This document shows, piece after piece, positions 48,231 through 59,334 of a DNA stretch of 59,334 bases. Position 1 is the stretch's first letter. Each line of letters begins with the position of its first letter. The notes below the pieces were generated by a model, which worked only from the letters and a program-made list of their open reading frames with translations, did no database searches and was not told where the DNA came from. The position numbers were made by a program, and so were the translations under genes. The DNA comes from Acanthaster planci (taxonomy: Eukaryota; Echinodermata; Asteroidea; Valvatida; Acanthasteridae). The stretch is from the NCBI RefSeq assembly GCF_001949145.1, contig NW_019091490.1, positions 853,599 through 912,932 on the forward strand, read 5' to 3'.

Positions 48231-51200
48231 ATGGCCTGCTGCCATCTTCGCTGTTGGTGGTGGCGTTGGGTTGTCACGCTGGCAGCATTCAACATGATAT
48301 TCCTCTCCCTGGGCCCTCAATACAACTACAGTATCCTCTACGTGAGCTTACAGGCAGAGTTTCATTCTGGATCGGCAATAACTGGTAAAACCATCGTGAA
48401 TCTTATAATATTAATTTTAACAACTCTGGTTTAAAAAAAACTCTAAAGGGGGATGCAACAGAGCCAATGTGTGACCGATTTCATTGGCACACCTCTTTCT
48501 TGAATATTGTTTTACATCGGCCCAGAGTGATCACGTGACAGGGCGACATAACCGCATGTCACATTAAGCGTAAAAAAAATCACGTCAGCCAGCGTTGTAT
48601 GATATTGCGCATGCGCGTCGCCCGCATACTACACTTGTGTCCCCACAGTTTACCTGATAATGCTGCGACCGCTAATCGGTTGCTAATGTTCAAATATTAC
48701 TTTGTCGCCCTTAATTTCCCTCAAAAAAGGGAAATACATCGTCAAGATAGAGATAGGGAACAACATTATTGTTGACTACTGTGATGTGAGATAAGACTTT
48801 TTGAACACCCTCGGGTGCGCATAGCGCGGTTGGCTTCGCCTCGGGGAGCTTTGGGTCAGTCGGGTGTTTAAAAACGTCAAATCCCACATCACAGTAGTCA
48901 ACAATTACTGTTCAATGAAAACTTAGCATATAGATGTCGGAATGTCAGAAATGTACAGGAAAATATGTTACATTCATTCTTTCGTTTCTTTGTTTCCTTG
49001 ATTCTTTTATCTACTCCTCACTGTGACAAATATCCCGTAAATCTACGGGAATTATTTAGCAACCGTGGGTATTCCAAACAAACCAAAGTTACACTGGTTT
49101 TGTATGCAAAAACAGTCCTGCGTTTTTGTAAATCTTGCTGGACTTCGCTGATCATCGTCATCTATGTGCGTAGCAATAAGCAAGCATTAAAAACCCTTTT
49201 CCAGAAATGTTTTCAGTGAGTAAATTCTGGGTTCACAATTTCAACAGAAAATGAACGCATTGAACTATGACTTCCCTGGATGACATCACGGTAACAGCGC
49301 CCTCAGTTGTCTAGGATAGCATAGATAATATTACATGTTAAAAAAGTGCACCTTTTCAATATATTTAACCAAATAGGAATGTAAAGAGTTTTCATACACT
49401 GAAGAAGGTAGTTGCAGAAATACAGTATCAAATTCATCACAGCTACACTTTTACTAAAGTCGTTCACCTCCGTGTAAATCCTTAAAGGTTGGATCGGCTC
49501 CTTAGCCACGGCCTTATCCTGTCTGTGTAGCCCGCTCACCGTTCTGCTGGAACGCAAACTGAGCAGACGGGCTGTCGTCAGCCTCGGGCTCGTCCTCTTC
49601 TGCGCCGGGCTCTTGACGACGTCCTTCGTGCCGGCCATTGGCTACGCCTACTTGACGTTCAGCGTATTGGCGGGAGTCGGTACAAACCTCATGATGCATT
49701 CTTCCTCGGCACTGGTGCTAGAGTGGTTCGCAAGGAAGAACTTCTCCCGAGCAAGCGCGTTCATTTCACTGGGAGCAACGTGCGGTGATGCCTCGACCAT
49801 AATTATTTATTGTACACAACCTATGCACTGAAAAATTGCCTGGATCAAATTTAAACCTAAGGAAAGGTGAAAACTGCAACTACCCAAATATGGGCTGTGT
49901 TAACCCAATTTTGGGATGAGAATTACTTTCTGTTTCATTTTTCACCCACAAAATGAGTGGATATTAGCCATTGTTTGGTTAAAACAAACCAGAAATTAAT
50001 TTCAATCACTCAGATTGGGTTGAAACAACCTAAACCATTGGGTAGTTGCAGTTTTCACCCTCCCTGGGTTAAAATTTAACCCAGGAAATTTTTCAGTGTG
50101 GTAGACACTTTGAGTGTGCTGCCGCAATGAAAATAATTCAACTAATTCTAATAACTTTCTCGCAAATTTTAAGCTAAATATCTTAACGAAAGAGCTGTAT
50201 GAATTAATCACAGCCCACAGACGCAGTTATTAATCCGAATAGAAATTTCAGACTTACATTTTAAAAAATTTCTTAACTCTATTAATTTGCCAACTGGCAG
50301 GTATGCTGGTATTCAGTCCTGTGATAACAGCAAGCATTACTCACCACGGATGGCGCAACGCGCTGCGAATTCTCAGCGGCGGGATACTGGCGGCGGGCCT
50401 CGCGAGCAGCGTGTTCCTGACCAACCCGCCTACCGAGGACTACGCCGCAGCGCCCGACGAGTCCCCGGAGAGGAAACAGGAATTGGAAAGCATGGCTCCC
50501 ATGAAGACAGATCCAGAAGGTGGTACCAATGAGACTGATGGTGGAGAGCGCAGAAGCAAGGGTCATGAAGCAAACAGAAAGGAAGAGACTTATATTGAGG
50601 TCGGAGGGAATACCATCGCCTATCCTGGAATCCTTGTCTTGATTAAGAGCACTGAGGTCTGGTTGTGGTCCGTCAGTTTAGTGCTTGCCTTTATCGGATG
50701 GATGTTTTTCAATATCAATTTTGTGAGTAAATAGCAAAGCAGAGGAGTAAAAAGCAAAAATTAGCATAAGAATGATCCAAATGTCCTTAAGTCTTAAATA
50801 ATAAGCTTTAGCCGTGTATGATGTAACTTAATTGTTATTTGTGAAAAGAATTCGATTATTTGCTTAAACCCTGGAGGTTTGCAGCAACACCATGCAAACC
50901 GATTTGTCTCTTTTTTGTTCAATAATACAATCATTCACCAGCCTTCGGGCCATCAGTGATACGTTGGCATTCATTTTAGAAAGGGGAAAATACAACTGTA
51001 TAGCTGTTTTTTTCTACAGGCCAGTTTCATGGAAGGGCTTGACTTCAACAGCCAGCAGATATCTTCCTGCATTATGGTTTTTGCCAGTGGAGAAATTGTC
51101 GGGAAGACTCTCATCGGTGTGGTTGGCGATCACCTGCCCTTTACGCACGTGTACTGCCTCCTCGTGTCGTATGGCTTTGGAACAGTTTTTGTGGGATTAT

Positions 51201-51861
51201 TGGCCATCGCGAAGTCTTACGCAGCCGTTGTCGCCGTCACCTTCGGTAAAATTGCTCCATATTATTTAGGTTTTAGTCACGGCTGTCCAATCCAAAAAAA
51301 TAACTTTAATAAATAAAGCCATTCCCTAAACTTCTTGTTGTCTATGTAAGTTGTAAACTGTTTATTTTTTGACAGGGTCTGGCTTCATTCGAGCTTGTTT
51401 ATATGGACCATTGCTCACAGCCTGTGCGCAATTGTTTCAGGAGACCTTCGGCGCAGATACCATCATGACGCTCGGATTTGTTCCCCCAGGGGTCGGGATC
51501 CTGATGAGTGCTCCTCTGTCAGGTGAAAAAGGGGTCTTTTTGTCAATTGTGTGTAAATTTGGGAGCACAATCTATAGTAGCCCCCCGACGTAAAGGTCCA
51601 GAGGCACTTTATTTTATATTCATGAGAAGCATGACTGGATAAGATGAGCTTTAGCACATATAGATTGGGTAACTTTTGGGGTAACATTTCACATGTACAG
51701 GTGCATTATACGACACCACCGGTGATTACGTTGTGGGCATCGTGGTCATCGTCGCCATGTTCGTGTGCGCTTCAGCGACGTTTGTGGCCATTCTGGTGCG
51801 CAGAAGGTGTAGGTCACGTGGAGGGTGTGGCTCCACCGAAACCCAACCTGTCCAGTTGTGA
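48231..51861 (+). CDS. SLC16 (monocarboxylate transporter)-like gene B
   Basis: Exons 48231-48384, 49488-49784, 50301-50722, 51020-51245, 51376-51522 and 51701-51861 join to 1407 nt, 468 aa. Phases are 1, 1, 0, 1, 1. Helix 1 begins CWWWRWVVTLAAFNMIF; the family signature [DE]G[GS][WF][GA]W is replaced by the Trp-rich stretch. Helix 5 signature is EWFARKNFSRASAF. HGWRNALRILSGG and FLTNPP close the first half. The central loop (about residues 180-265) is hydrophilic with many Glu and Lys. The second half has FASGEIVGKTLIGVVGDHL (loop 8-9). The tail ends RRRCRSRGGCGS. By family it is a plasma-membrane proton-linked or facilitative carrier of monocarboxylates or related solutes; the substrate is not known. 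The exon 2 donor (g|gtgatg) is weak but conserved in place. Confidence 0.92.
48769..48904. mobile_element. Fold-back element in intron 1 of gene B
   Basis: Starts ttgttgactactgtgatgtg and ends cacatcacagtagtcaacaa. The arms extend about 50 bp, including gaacaccc / gggtgttt, around a loop with gcatagcgcggttggcttcg. Confidence 0.88.
49826..50098. mobile_element. MITE with about 60-bp terminal inverted repeats in intron 2 of gene B
   Basis: Starts cactgaaaaattgcctgg with aggtgaaaactgcaactacc and ends with the inverse: gggtagttgcagttttcacc, then ccaggaaatttttcagtg. The middle is AT-rich. No ORF for a transposase fits, so it is non-autonomous. Confidence 0.92.
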
Positions 51862-54401
51862 TCTGAATACTTTCGCAGGAGAGAACTGCGGGCCTACAAC
51901 AGTAGATAGAGCACGCTGCTATTTGACTTCTCGCGAGATCTCAAGTGTGTTCGACATGCCGCATGTGCACTACGAACGTTATCAAGATTTCCTAGGGAGG
52001 GGAACCATGATTGTTATTTTAATTACCTCTGCCGTTAGAAATCTCTCGTTCGCAATTTTTTTTATCATTAATTCAAATGTGACCCTGGCTTGTTGGGGTC
52101 AATTACTTGGAAGAGGGCACGGTAAATTGGCCTTGGAGGAGTTTTATTCTGGGAAAACACAGGAAAAGGGAAGACGTTCAAACAGATGTGTCATTTCCTG
52201 GTCCCCAACCATAATTTGAATTAATATACAAAAGTATGAAAGGAAATATTAACAGACCTTCAAGAAATAACTACGATTACGTAATCGATCAAAGAAATGC
52301 ACCACCACATTTAACGAAATTAAACAAGAGAGTCTTCAAGTATAAAAAACATAAATATTCGTGCGTGTCAACTCTGTGATGCAGTTAATAAAGGACTATC
52401 TAAGCCTAAAGATCATTAAAGAACTTAAGTAATGCACAAATAAATCCGTGTGCGAACTCGAAGTTCGTGGTGATAGTTGTGAGCCTGTTTAAACCTTTGT
52501 TACACCGTTTCACTGTCCGATCATCAAATTGAATTGAGGAGTTGAGTGTGTCCTTCGAAGATACTCAATTGTTTGCCGTTTGTTATTTTTGATTGTTTTT
52601 ACGTGTATTTCTCTCCAGAGACGATCACTCCTCAAAACGGATGTGAAGCATGTATTTTAAAAATTGGCCGACACTCCATTGCAAAATGGAGCAAACTGAA
52701 GGGCTCCGTTTTGTCCAAAACCTTCGGAACCTCAAGCTGGCAGTCCTGATGAAAGCTTCTGTTATTTTTTTGTGCCACAAAACGCTAACATAATTCCTAG
52801 CTCTATGCTCTAACGGCAGTCTGTGCAGGCGATTTGGGGCCTATTTACTCGCTTGTAACCCTAGATGCTGCCGTCCGTGCATTGTGAATGCCGGCATGGG
52901 TGAAGTCGTTCGTGTGGGGAAGAGAGCGCTGGCATTGCGGCATGTTCACCACGATGGTTTCAATTGGTGAACAACAACGCGGAAATTCATAGGCACGGGT
53001 GAACATGTATTGCACTGCCTGCAGTCACAGACAGACAGGATGGACGTACCACCTCTCTTTATACAAGACGTAGATGAGAAACAGCATGATCCACAAGCAG
53101 GTCCAACCCATTACGTGATTATTACGTGATGTTTATCATTCAAGGTTTGTGCTCATTTCTGGTCGCGTTTCCTGATCATGTTGGTTTGGTTGAAACACTG
53201 CAGAGTTAAGGCTCCATGGTCAATGACTCGCACGTTGAGTGTGAAATTTCAGAGTGCCGAGCGTACAGGTAGGCCTACATCCACCGTGTATCGAATTTTG
53301 TTTTACTCCTGTGTGGTTGATCCCAACGTGAAGCCTTGAGGAATGGGTGGTCTGTGGTGCTGTTCCATATGTTTTGGGTTTCGGTTCATTTTATACTGGC
53401 CACTACGAGAGTGAGAGACCTGAATCTCAGCAAAACACACTCAGGGCAGCGTAATCGTAAGGAACTGAACATGAATAGACTTCCATGAGTAAAGCAGGCG
53501 ATAGAAAGGTAGCATTTTAGGATTGACAGCTAGCTGAGCTTAAATCATGTGCTTTTACGAGCCACATGATGGCCCACATTTAGCATGAGCCGTGCACGTC
53601 CAGGACCATAGACAGTTGAACCACAGACATTTATATATTTATTTGTATGAAAATGAGAGTAAATTTACAGCGAATATTAAAAAAAAAAGTAGGCCTAAAG
53701 GAGGATTTAGATTCCCACACTTCGTGCAGTGAAGATATTTAACGAAACTTGGTTAACCGTAACGTCGGGATGAGTGTACTAAGTTCTCATTCGGAATGCC
53801 TGCTTTGTTGCTTCGTGCTATTCGAAACTACCGATTTCATATGAAATATTTGGCCCCACGCAATCTGGACGTCTTTGTTCCCTTTAGTTGTCATTGTAAG
53901 TTACCTCAGAAAACAAATACGCAGGGTATGAGTCCGTATGTCACGGAGTCCGGATCACTATTACACTGGTACTTGGACTCGACTTAAAGAACCCAAATTA
54001 CCCTGACTCAACGCGAAGTGACTCAACTCAGAGTCGAAATTTGATTTTCAGTTCAATTTGTCTTATTTTATGAAGCCTACATCAGCAATATGCATGTGGA
54101 AGTCTCGGATGAAGGAAGGTTTATTGGGTTTCCGTCATTTTCAACTTGTCATACTCCTTATGCAGATCTGTGACTGATCAATTCAAGGAAGGCCCTCGGG
54201 TGTTCCGGACCACATTCACGTACAGAACAACACACTTTACATCGAGAACTTGCCCACGGTTGTTCTGGGCTAATGCCATCATAGTGAGCTCGGTTCCTGA
54301 GACGGGAAGACATCATAACCGTGCTATATAGGCCTAGGTCTGAGCAAGACATCGAATGAGGGAATTTCCATCTGGAGCCGCGAAAGGTCGACTCCTACGC
54401 C
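51862..54401. other. 3' flank of gene B and 5' flank of gene C
   Basis: 51862-52000 resembles the sequence after the gene C stop (shared tgatctgaatact and gacttctcgcgaga), so the 3' UTR was duplicated too. An AATAAA at 52387-52392 is a possible gene B poly(A) signal. 54160-54401 matches the gene B 5' flank (gctcggttcctga, gcgaaaggtcg). No exon is supported between them. Confidence 0.55.
52387..52392 (+). terminator. Possible poly(A) signal of gene B
   Basis: AATAAA 526 bp after the gene B stop codon, on the coding strand. The assignment is by position only. Confidence 0.35.
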
Positions 54402-57400
54402 ATGGCCTGCTGCCATCTCCGCTGTTGGTGGTGGCGTTGGGTTGTCACACTAGCAGCATTCAACATGATATTCCTCACCCTGGGCATTCAATACAACTAC
54501 AGTATCCTCTATCTAAGCTTGCAGGCAGAGTTCCATTCTGGATCGGCAGTAACTGGTAAGACCAAAGCAGTGAATCTTCTCATGTTAATGTCAGAGCTGT
54601 TCGTAGAGAGAGTTGTGACATGAGTGTCTCCGTTGTTGGAACCAAAATGGTGGATTATCTCTGCGCGCACATGGACAATCAACAGGTAATAGCTACGCGT
54701 ACTGCATACATAATGAACGGCCATTTTGTTTCCCATTTGGCACTACATCGGTAGTCTCGGTGTAAAAAAGCCGTGAAGGATTTGATGCAAAAGGCACCGC
54801 ATGCGAATCACTTGGGTGCAGTCAGACCCCATAGAGTCGTGTGTTACATTAAAGGCCTGTTTGTTCACTCGGATCTGGATCGTTATCAGTGATCCCAAAG
54901 CTGGTTTGCGCTATCAATACGGGCGTTTCGCAATCCGGTCCGTAAGTGACTTCGTCACAAAGGCAGACGCGCCACGATTTGTAGGTTCCCATTGGACGAT
55001 TGCTGAAGTTGCGCGTTAACTTCCAGTTCCATGTAGGCCCTAAACGGCGATCAATGCATGTAACTCTATGTGAATGTGCAGTGGGTGTGGTTGAAACTGA
55101 AGTGACGTCACACTTTGCAACGCGTTGGCTAATCACAATGCGCGAAATCTGTCCACCTATTGTGAATCGCCCGCGTTACATGGGTTCTGGTGTCAGTGAA
55201 CCAACCCAGGATCACTGATCGCGATTCCGATCTGCGTGAAACAAACAGGTCCAAGTCAAAGCCAAGCGATTCAGACGCGGTCTTATTTCAACAAAGCCAG
55301 CAAGTGTGTGACACATTTTATTGAAAACTTGGCATGGACATAAACTCATAAAAATGTACACGAATACAAGAAGTTTATACGCCATACTTTATTGTTTCTT
55401 TGGCTGTAGCCTACTCTATTCTCCATTGTGACAAATATCCCGTATATTTACGGGAAGTTGCTTGGCAGCCATGGGTGCCAATACTTTCCCGTAAAATGTA
55501 AATTGTAGTCACATAAAATTATGTTGAGAGCATATTAACGGAATTTTACGGGAAATATTAAACGAGCCTTTACTTGCCGTAACATTTTTCAAAGAATCGC
55601 TGGCAGTGAGCTTCTCCTCGCTTGATTAACTAAAGTCGTCCACCGTTTTGTAAATCTTCAGGTTGGATCGGCTCTTTATCCACGGCCTTATCCTGTCTGT
55701 GTAGCCCGCTCACCGTTCTGCTGGGACGGAAACTTAGCAGACGGGCTGTCGTCAGCCTCGGGGTCGTCCTCTTCTGCGCCGGGCTCTTGACGACGTCTTT
55801 CGTGCCGGCCATTGGCTACGCCTACTTGACGTTTGGCGTCTTATGTGGAGTTGGAACGAACCTTACTTCGCATTCTTCCATAGCACTGGTGCTGGAGTGG
55901 TTCCTCAGGAAGAACTTCTCCCGAGCAAGCGTGTTCACCGTTCTTGGATCAACGTGTGGTAATGCCTTAACCTGTTACCATAGAGCTAGGAACAAGCTCT
56001 ATGCCAGTGTACTCAACTTTGAGAGTGCGACATTAGTGTCACCATTGTTGGAAACAAACTGGCAGGTGGATGCACCACTGCACACAGATGCAGTAGCCGC
56101 TGCCGCACGCTCCATTGCTCTGTGGACATAATGAACCGCCATTTTGTTTCCAAAATCTGAACCTGGCACTGCAGTCCCTCTACACAACTCTGGAACATAA
56201 TGTCTCAAATATAAACTAATGTTAACTTTAATAGCGACAAAGTGCCTTGCTTATGGGCACATGTACCATGACCCCAGGCTGGATTCAAACCCGCGACCTA
56301 CGGCTTTACCCACTGACGAATTCAGTGCTCAGAAATAGGTTACATAAAACAAAATCTTTTCGTCAATTTGTAAAGGTGATGGGAAGCTAAACATTCGTTC
56401 AGTTCAGTTCAGTTCTTAAACGTTAATGTTAAAAAGTACAATCCGTTAAAATTCTAAAATTGAAACTTATCGAGTTTAATGTCTTTATTCCTATCCCTAT
56501 TGGTGTATTAAATTGATGTTGCCCAAAGGCGCCGTGAATAAGCTGTGTATGAATCTGAAATTGAAGATTCCCTTGTGTCAAATTTTAATATATTCACGGT
56601 CCGTCATTAATATGCCGATGTTTTAACTGGCAGGTATGCTGGTATTCAGTCCCGTGATGACAGCGAGCATTACTCGCTACGGATGGCGAAAAGCGCTGCG
56701 AATTCTCAGTGGTGGGATACTAGGTGCAGGCCTCGCCAGCAGCGTGTTCCTGACTAACCCACCTACCGAGGACTACGCTGCAGCGCCCGACAAGTCCCCG
56801 GAGAGGAAACTGAATCTGCAGAGCATGGTCCCAATGAAGACAGATCCTGAAGGCGGTATCAAAGAGACTGCTGGTGAAAGCATGGATCATGAAGCAAACA
56901 CAAACGAAGAGAACACTGAAGCCGGAGGGAATTACATCGCCAAGCCTGGAATTCTTGTCTTGATTAAGAGCACCGAGGTCTGGTTATGGTCTGTTGGCAT
57001 AGTGTTCGCCTTCCTCGGATGGACTTTTTTCAACATCAATTTTGTAAGTATACCGCAATGCAAATGCACCTGCAAAGTAGAACAAATCGACATGAGAATG
57101 GTAGGCCTACCGTTGTCCTTTTGAATAGTCACTCTGGAATGACAAACTTTTCCAATGAGTTCTAACAAAGTTATCTTTTTATACCATCGTTAATTATTGA
57201 TTATTTTTGTCCCGATGTATGATTTGATTTGTCTGTTCTGCGCAAACCGTGGTTCTCTTTTCTACTCATGGAAGGTTTGTAGAAGCACCATGCAAACCTA
57301 CGAGTCTTATTTATTTTTTTTGGGGGGGTTCAAATTTAATAAGACAATGATTCAACGATGGTCCCGAATGCTATAAAATTGACATTTACTGAAAAAAGGC

Positions 57401-58229
57401 GAGGTATGGGTACATGTATTTTATGTATTTTATTTTGTTTGTTTCTTTGCAGGCCAGTTTCATGGAAGGGCTTGACTTCAACAGCCAGCAGATATCATCC
57501 TGCATTATGATATTTGCCAGTGGAGAAATCCTCGGGAAGATGTCCATCGGTGTGGTTGGTGATCACATGCCCTTCATGCATGTGTACTGGATCTTCACAT
57601 CCTGTGTCTTTGGGACAGTTCTCCTGGGATCACTGGTCATTGCCAAGTCTTATGCAGCCGTTGCGGCCGTCGCTTTCGGTAAAATTGCTCCATAATAATT
57701 ATTAACTCTATTTGTACCTTCATGGCTATGGCCGTTCCTTCGATTTCATGTCGTGTGTATAATTTGGGCTTTTAATTTTTTTCAACAGGGTCTGGCGTAA
57801 TGCGAGCCGGTGCCTATGGGCCAACGTTCACAGCTTGTGCACAAGTGTTTCACAAGACCTTCGGCGTAGATACCACCATGGTGCTATCAATAGCGCCCTC
57901 AGGGATCGGAATACTGATAAGTGCTCCTCTATCAGGTAAAAACAGACTTTCTTGCAACATCGAGCCCTGAGTGCAAAAGTTTACAGCTACATTTATTTGT
58001 GTATGTTTGTAAGACGCATGCCTGGATAAGATGATGTCAAGCACACAACGGTCATATGTTTTGGTACTGTTTTACATCGATAGGTGTACTGAATGACACC
58101 ACTGGTGGTTATACTGTCGGCATTGTGGTCATCATCGCCATCTTTGTGTGCGCTTCAGCGATGTTTGTGGCCATTCCGGTGCGCAGGAGGTGCAGGTCAC
58201 GTGGACGATGTGGCTCAGACAGAACCTAG
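54402..58229 (+). CDS. SLC16 (monocarboxylate transporter)-like gene C
   Basis: Exons 54402-54555, 55662-55958, 56634-57043, 57453-57678, 57789-57935 and 58084-58229 join to 1380 nt, 459 aa. Exons 1, 2, 4 and 5 have exactly the lengths of gene B; exon 3 is 12 nt shorter, in the central loop, and exon 6 is 15 nt shorter at the C-terminus. Key elements: CWWWRWVVTLAAFNMIF (helix 1), EWFLRKNFSRASVF (helix 5), RYGWRKALRILSGG, FASGEILGKMSIGVVGDHM, and a basic RRRCRSRGRCGS tail. It is the sister copy of B. Start chosen: first ATG, same position as in B and in the same MACCHLRC context. The substrate cannot be read from the sequence. Confidence 0.93.
54590..54765. repeat. Repeat with inverted ttggaaccaaaatgg / ccattttgtttccc, gene C intron 1
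   Basis: Shares gtgacat.agtgtc.ccgttgttggaa, cataatgaacggccattttgtttcc and tggcactac with 56010-56195. Within each copy the outer words are inverted repeats, so it is a fold-back type element. Confidence 0.7.
54907..55175. repeat. Composite repeat block in gene C intron 1
   Basis: 54907-55110 matches 47260-47465. 55110-55175 (tttgcaacgcgttggctaat, gcgcgaaatctgtc, gtgaatcgcccg) matches the repeat at 36660 and 44900. Confidence 0.72.
55420..55585. repeat. atcccgta.at.tacggga palindromic segment shared with gene B intron 1
   Basis: gtgacaaatatcccgtatat and ttacgggaagtt with gcagccatgggt match gene B intron 1 at about 49020-49075. Further tttacggga words occur at 55480-55555. Probably retained from the tandem duplication. 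Confidence 0.65.
56010..56195. repeat. Second copy of the ccattttgtttcc fold-back repeat, gene C intron 2
   Basis: Homologous to 54590-54765: gagagtgcgacattagtgtc, ttgttggaaacaaa, cataatgaaccgccattttg, tggcactgcag. Two copies sit in neighbouring introns of one gene. Confidence 0.7.
56231..56325 (-). mobile_element. tRNA-related SINE fragment, minus strand
   Basis: On the minus strand it reads gcgggtttgaatccagcctg (pol III B-box) followed by gggcacatgt-type tail words and gcaaggcactttgtcgc, a layout common to deuterostome SINEs. It is short and lacks a clear A-box. Confidence 0.6.
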
Positions 58230-59334
58230 CCTATCCAATTATGATCTGAATACTGATAAGTGAGAGAACATACGTATTATGTGGGCCCACAACAAGAGAG
58301 CACGGGGCGATAGGCCTCTGTGACTTCTCGCGAAATCAGTGAGTGATGTGGGTTCCTTGCAAAACTCGTATGCGCACCACGGGAGTTGTTGCCAAGATTT
58401 TTCTCCGGGAGGAAGTGTAAAGCCACCGGCCCCTGCCGTGGGAGGGTTTGGGGATTGTCCCAGAAAAGGTAAGGGCCGAGAAAGTGCACTTGGCCTCCCA
58501 TTTACCCGTTTTTGTTCTATTCCCCGATTCGTCTCTGCTTTCCAGAGGTAAGTGTGCGATATCTTGCGATGTCCATCATGCGCACACACGCATCTGTGCA
58601 CATTTTACGTGGATAGGCTGAAATAGTGTAACAAAGCTCTCTGGGTGCTGGGTCAAGTCACAATGGGTGCGTTCGATTAGCTTACACAAGTAGTAGAGAA
58701 GAGCCGGTTCTGGATCACACGCCCCTTTTTGCCCGGTTTTTGCTCAAAGCCCTTGGGTAGTACATCGACCCAAAAAATCGTCGAAACATTTTTGGTGGGG
58801 AAAAATGGGAAAAAATGGGAAAATCCAGAATAGTGCGAGATCCCCAGTTTTTGATCAAAGCCCTTGGGTAGTACATCGACCCAAGAATCTCGGGGGAATT
58901 TCCACTCACCTTTTGACCTCGGCGCCGCTCGCTTTGCTCGCTGTAAACAACTCGTGACTAGCGCCGGGGATTCCCACTTCACTGACCTTGAACTTTTGAT
59001 CCCGGCTGACTAAACAACTCGTGACTGGTACTGACTTACGCAAACAAAAAAAGGGATTTCCCCTTGCTACAAGTCGAGACTTGCCCGACCTGAACTCGTG
59101 ACCTCTACTTAAAGCATGGCTCTGTTCAAAGCAAAACACGCTATGTTTACAACCGCCTTAAATAAATGGTCTATATATAAAAATAACAATATATAAAAAA
59201 AACATGTCAAGTCAAGTCGATATAAAAAATGATAAAAATTTTAGAAACCTATATAAAAATAGAGAGATGAGTAACCAGCAACACAGACCTCTACTAACGA
59301 ATTTCAAACGATCTAAGAAGGCGTTTTTAGAAGA
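58230..59334. other. 3' flank of gene C to window end
   Basis: The first ~170 bp match the gene B 3' flank. Then follow the direct repeats at 58737 and 58848 and an AT-rich tatataaaaata stretch (59170-59265). The short minus-strand frames at 58677-59139 look repeat-derived. No gene is supported. Confidence 0.5.
58737..58883. repeat. 36-bp direct repeat, 111-bp period
   Basis: tttttg[c/a]tcaaagcccttgg and on through gtagtacatcgaccca occurs at 58737-58772 and 58848-58883 with a single mismatch. Confidence 0.9.

Noticed and set aside
58677-59139. Minus-strand open frames with a 37-codon internal repeat
   Set aside because: Caused by the 111-bp direct repeat; no start context, splice sites or family.

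Overview
The window is animal nuclear DNA: spliced genes with GT-AG introns, AT-rich intergenic DNA, tRNA-derived SINEs and many fold-back (MITE-like) elements. The gene content (an Ig plus class I cytokine receptor, an SDR7C-type retinol dehydrogenase-like enzyme, a tandem SLC16 cluster) and the abundance of acatgtacatg- and taggcctac-type words suggest a marine invertebrate deuterostome. An echinoderm is my best guess, a hemichordate or lancelet is possible; this is inference. There is a 104-base N gap (27000-27103) and a single n at 14060.

Layout. 1-345 is a 49-50 bp minisatellite. 1768-6121 (minus) may hold a small multi-exon membrane-protein gene I cannot name. A large inverted repeat (6128-6341) separates it from a convincing 4-exon SDR gene (plus, 6696-10749, 332 aa). 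After about 4 kb without genes comes an 11-exon minus-strand gene (30809 to 14926, 1275 aa): signal peptide, Ig domain, two-module cytokine-binding region with C-x9-C-x-W, a degenerate WSxWS, one FN3, a membrane segment, Box1, and a 766-aa last exon holding three in-frame copies of a signalling module. A decayed fourth copy lies past the stop codon. This is a gp130-like receptor.

31-37 kb has no gene I can support. From 37 kb to the end lies a cluster of SLC16 (monocarboxylate-transporter)-like genes, all with the same 6-exon structure and intron phases: gene A (minus, 40977-37053, 482 aa), a broken copy P (plus, 42260-43940), gene B (plus, 48231-51861, 468 aa) and gene C (plus, 54402-58229, 459 aa). 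The starts of P, B and C are 5971 and 6171 bp apart, so they arose as a tandem array of roughly 6 kb units, including 5' and 3' flanks.

All exon joins were made by hand from splice consensus, conserved phase and family similarity. Coding lengths of all four complete gene models are exact multiples of three. No function here was tested by database search.
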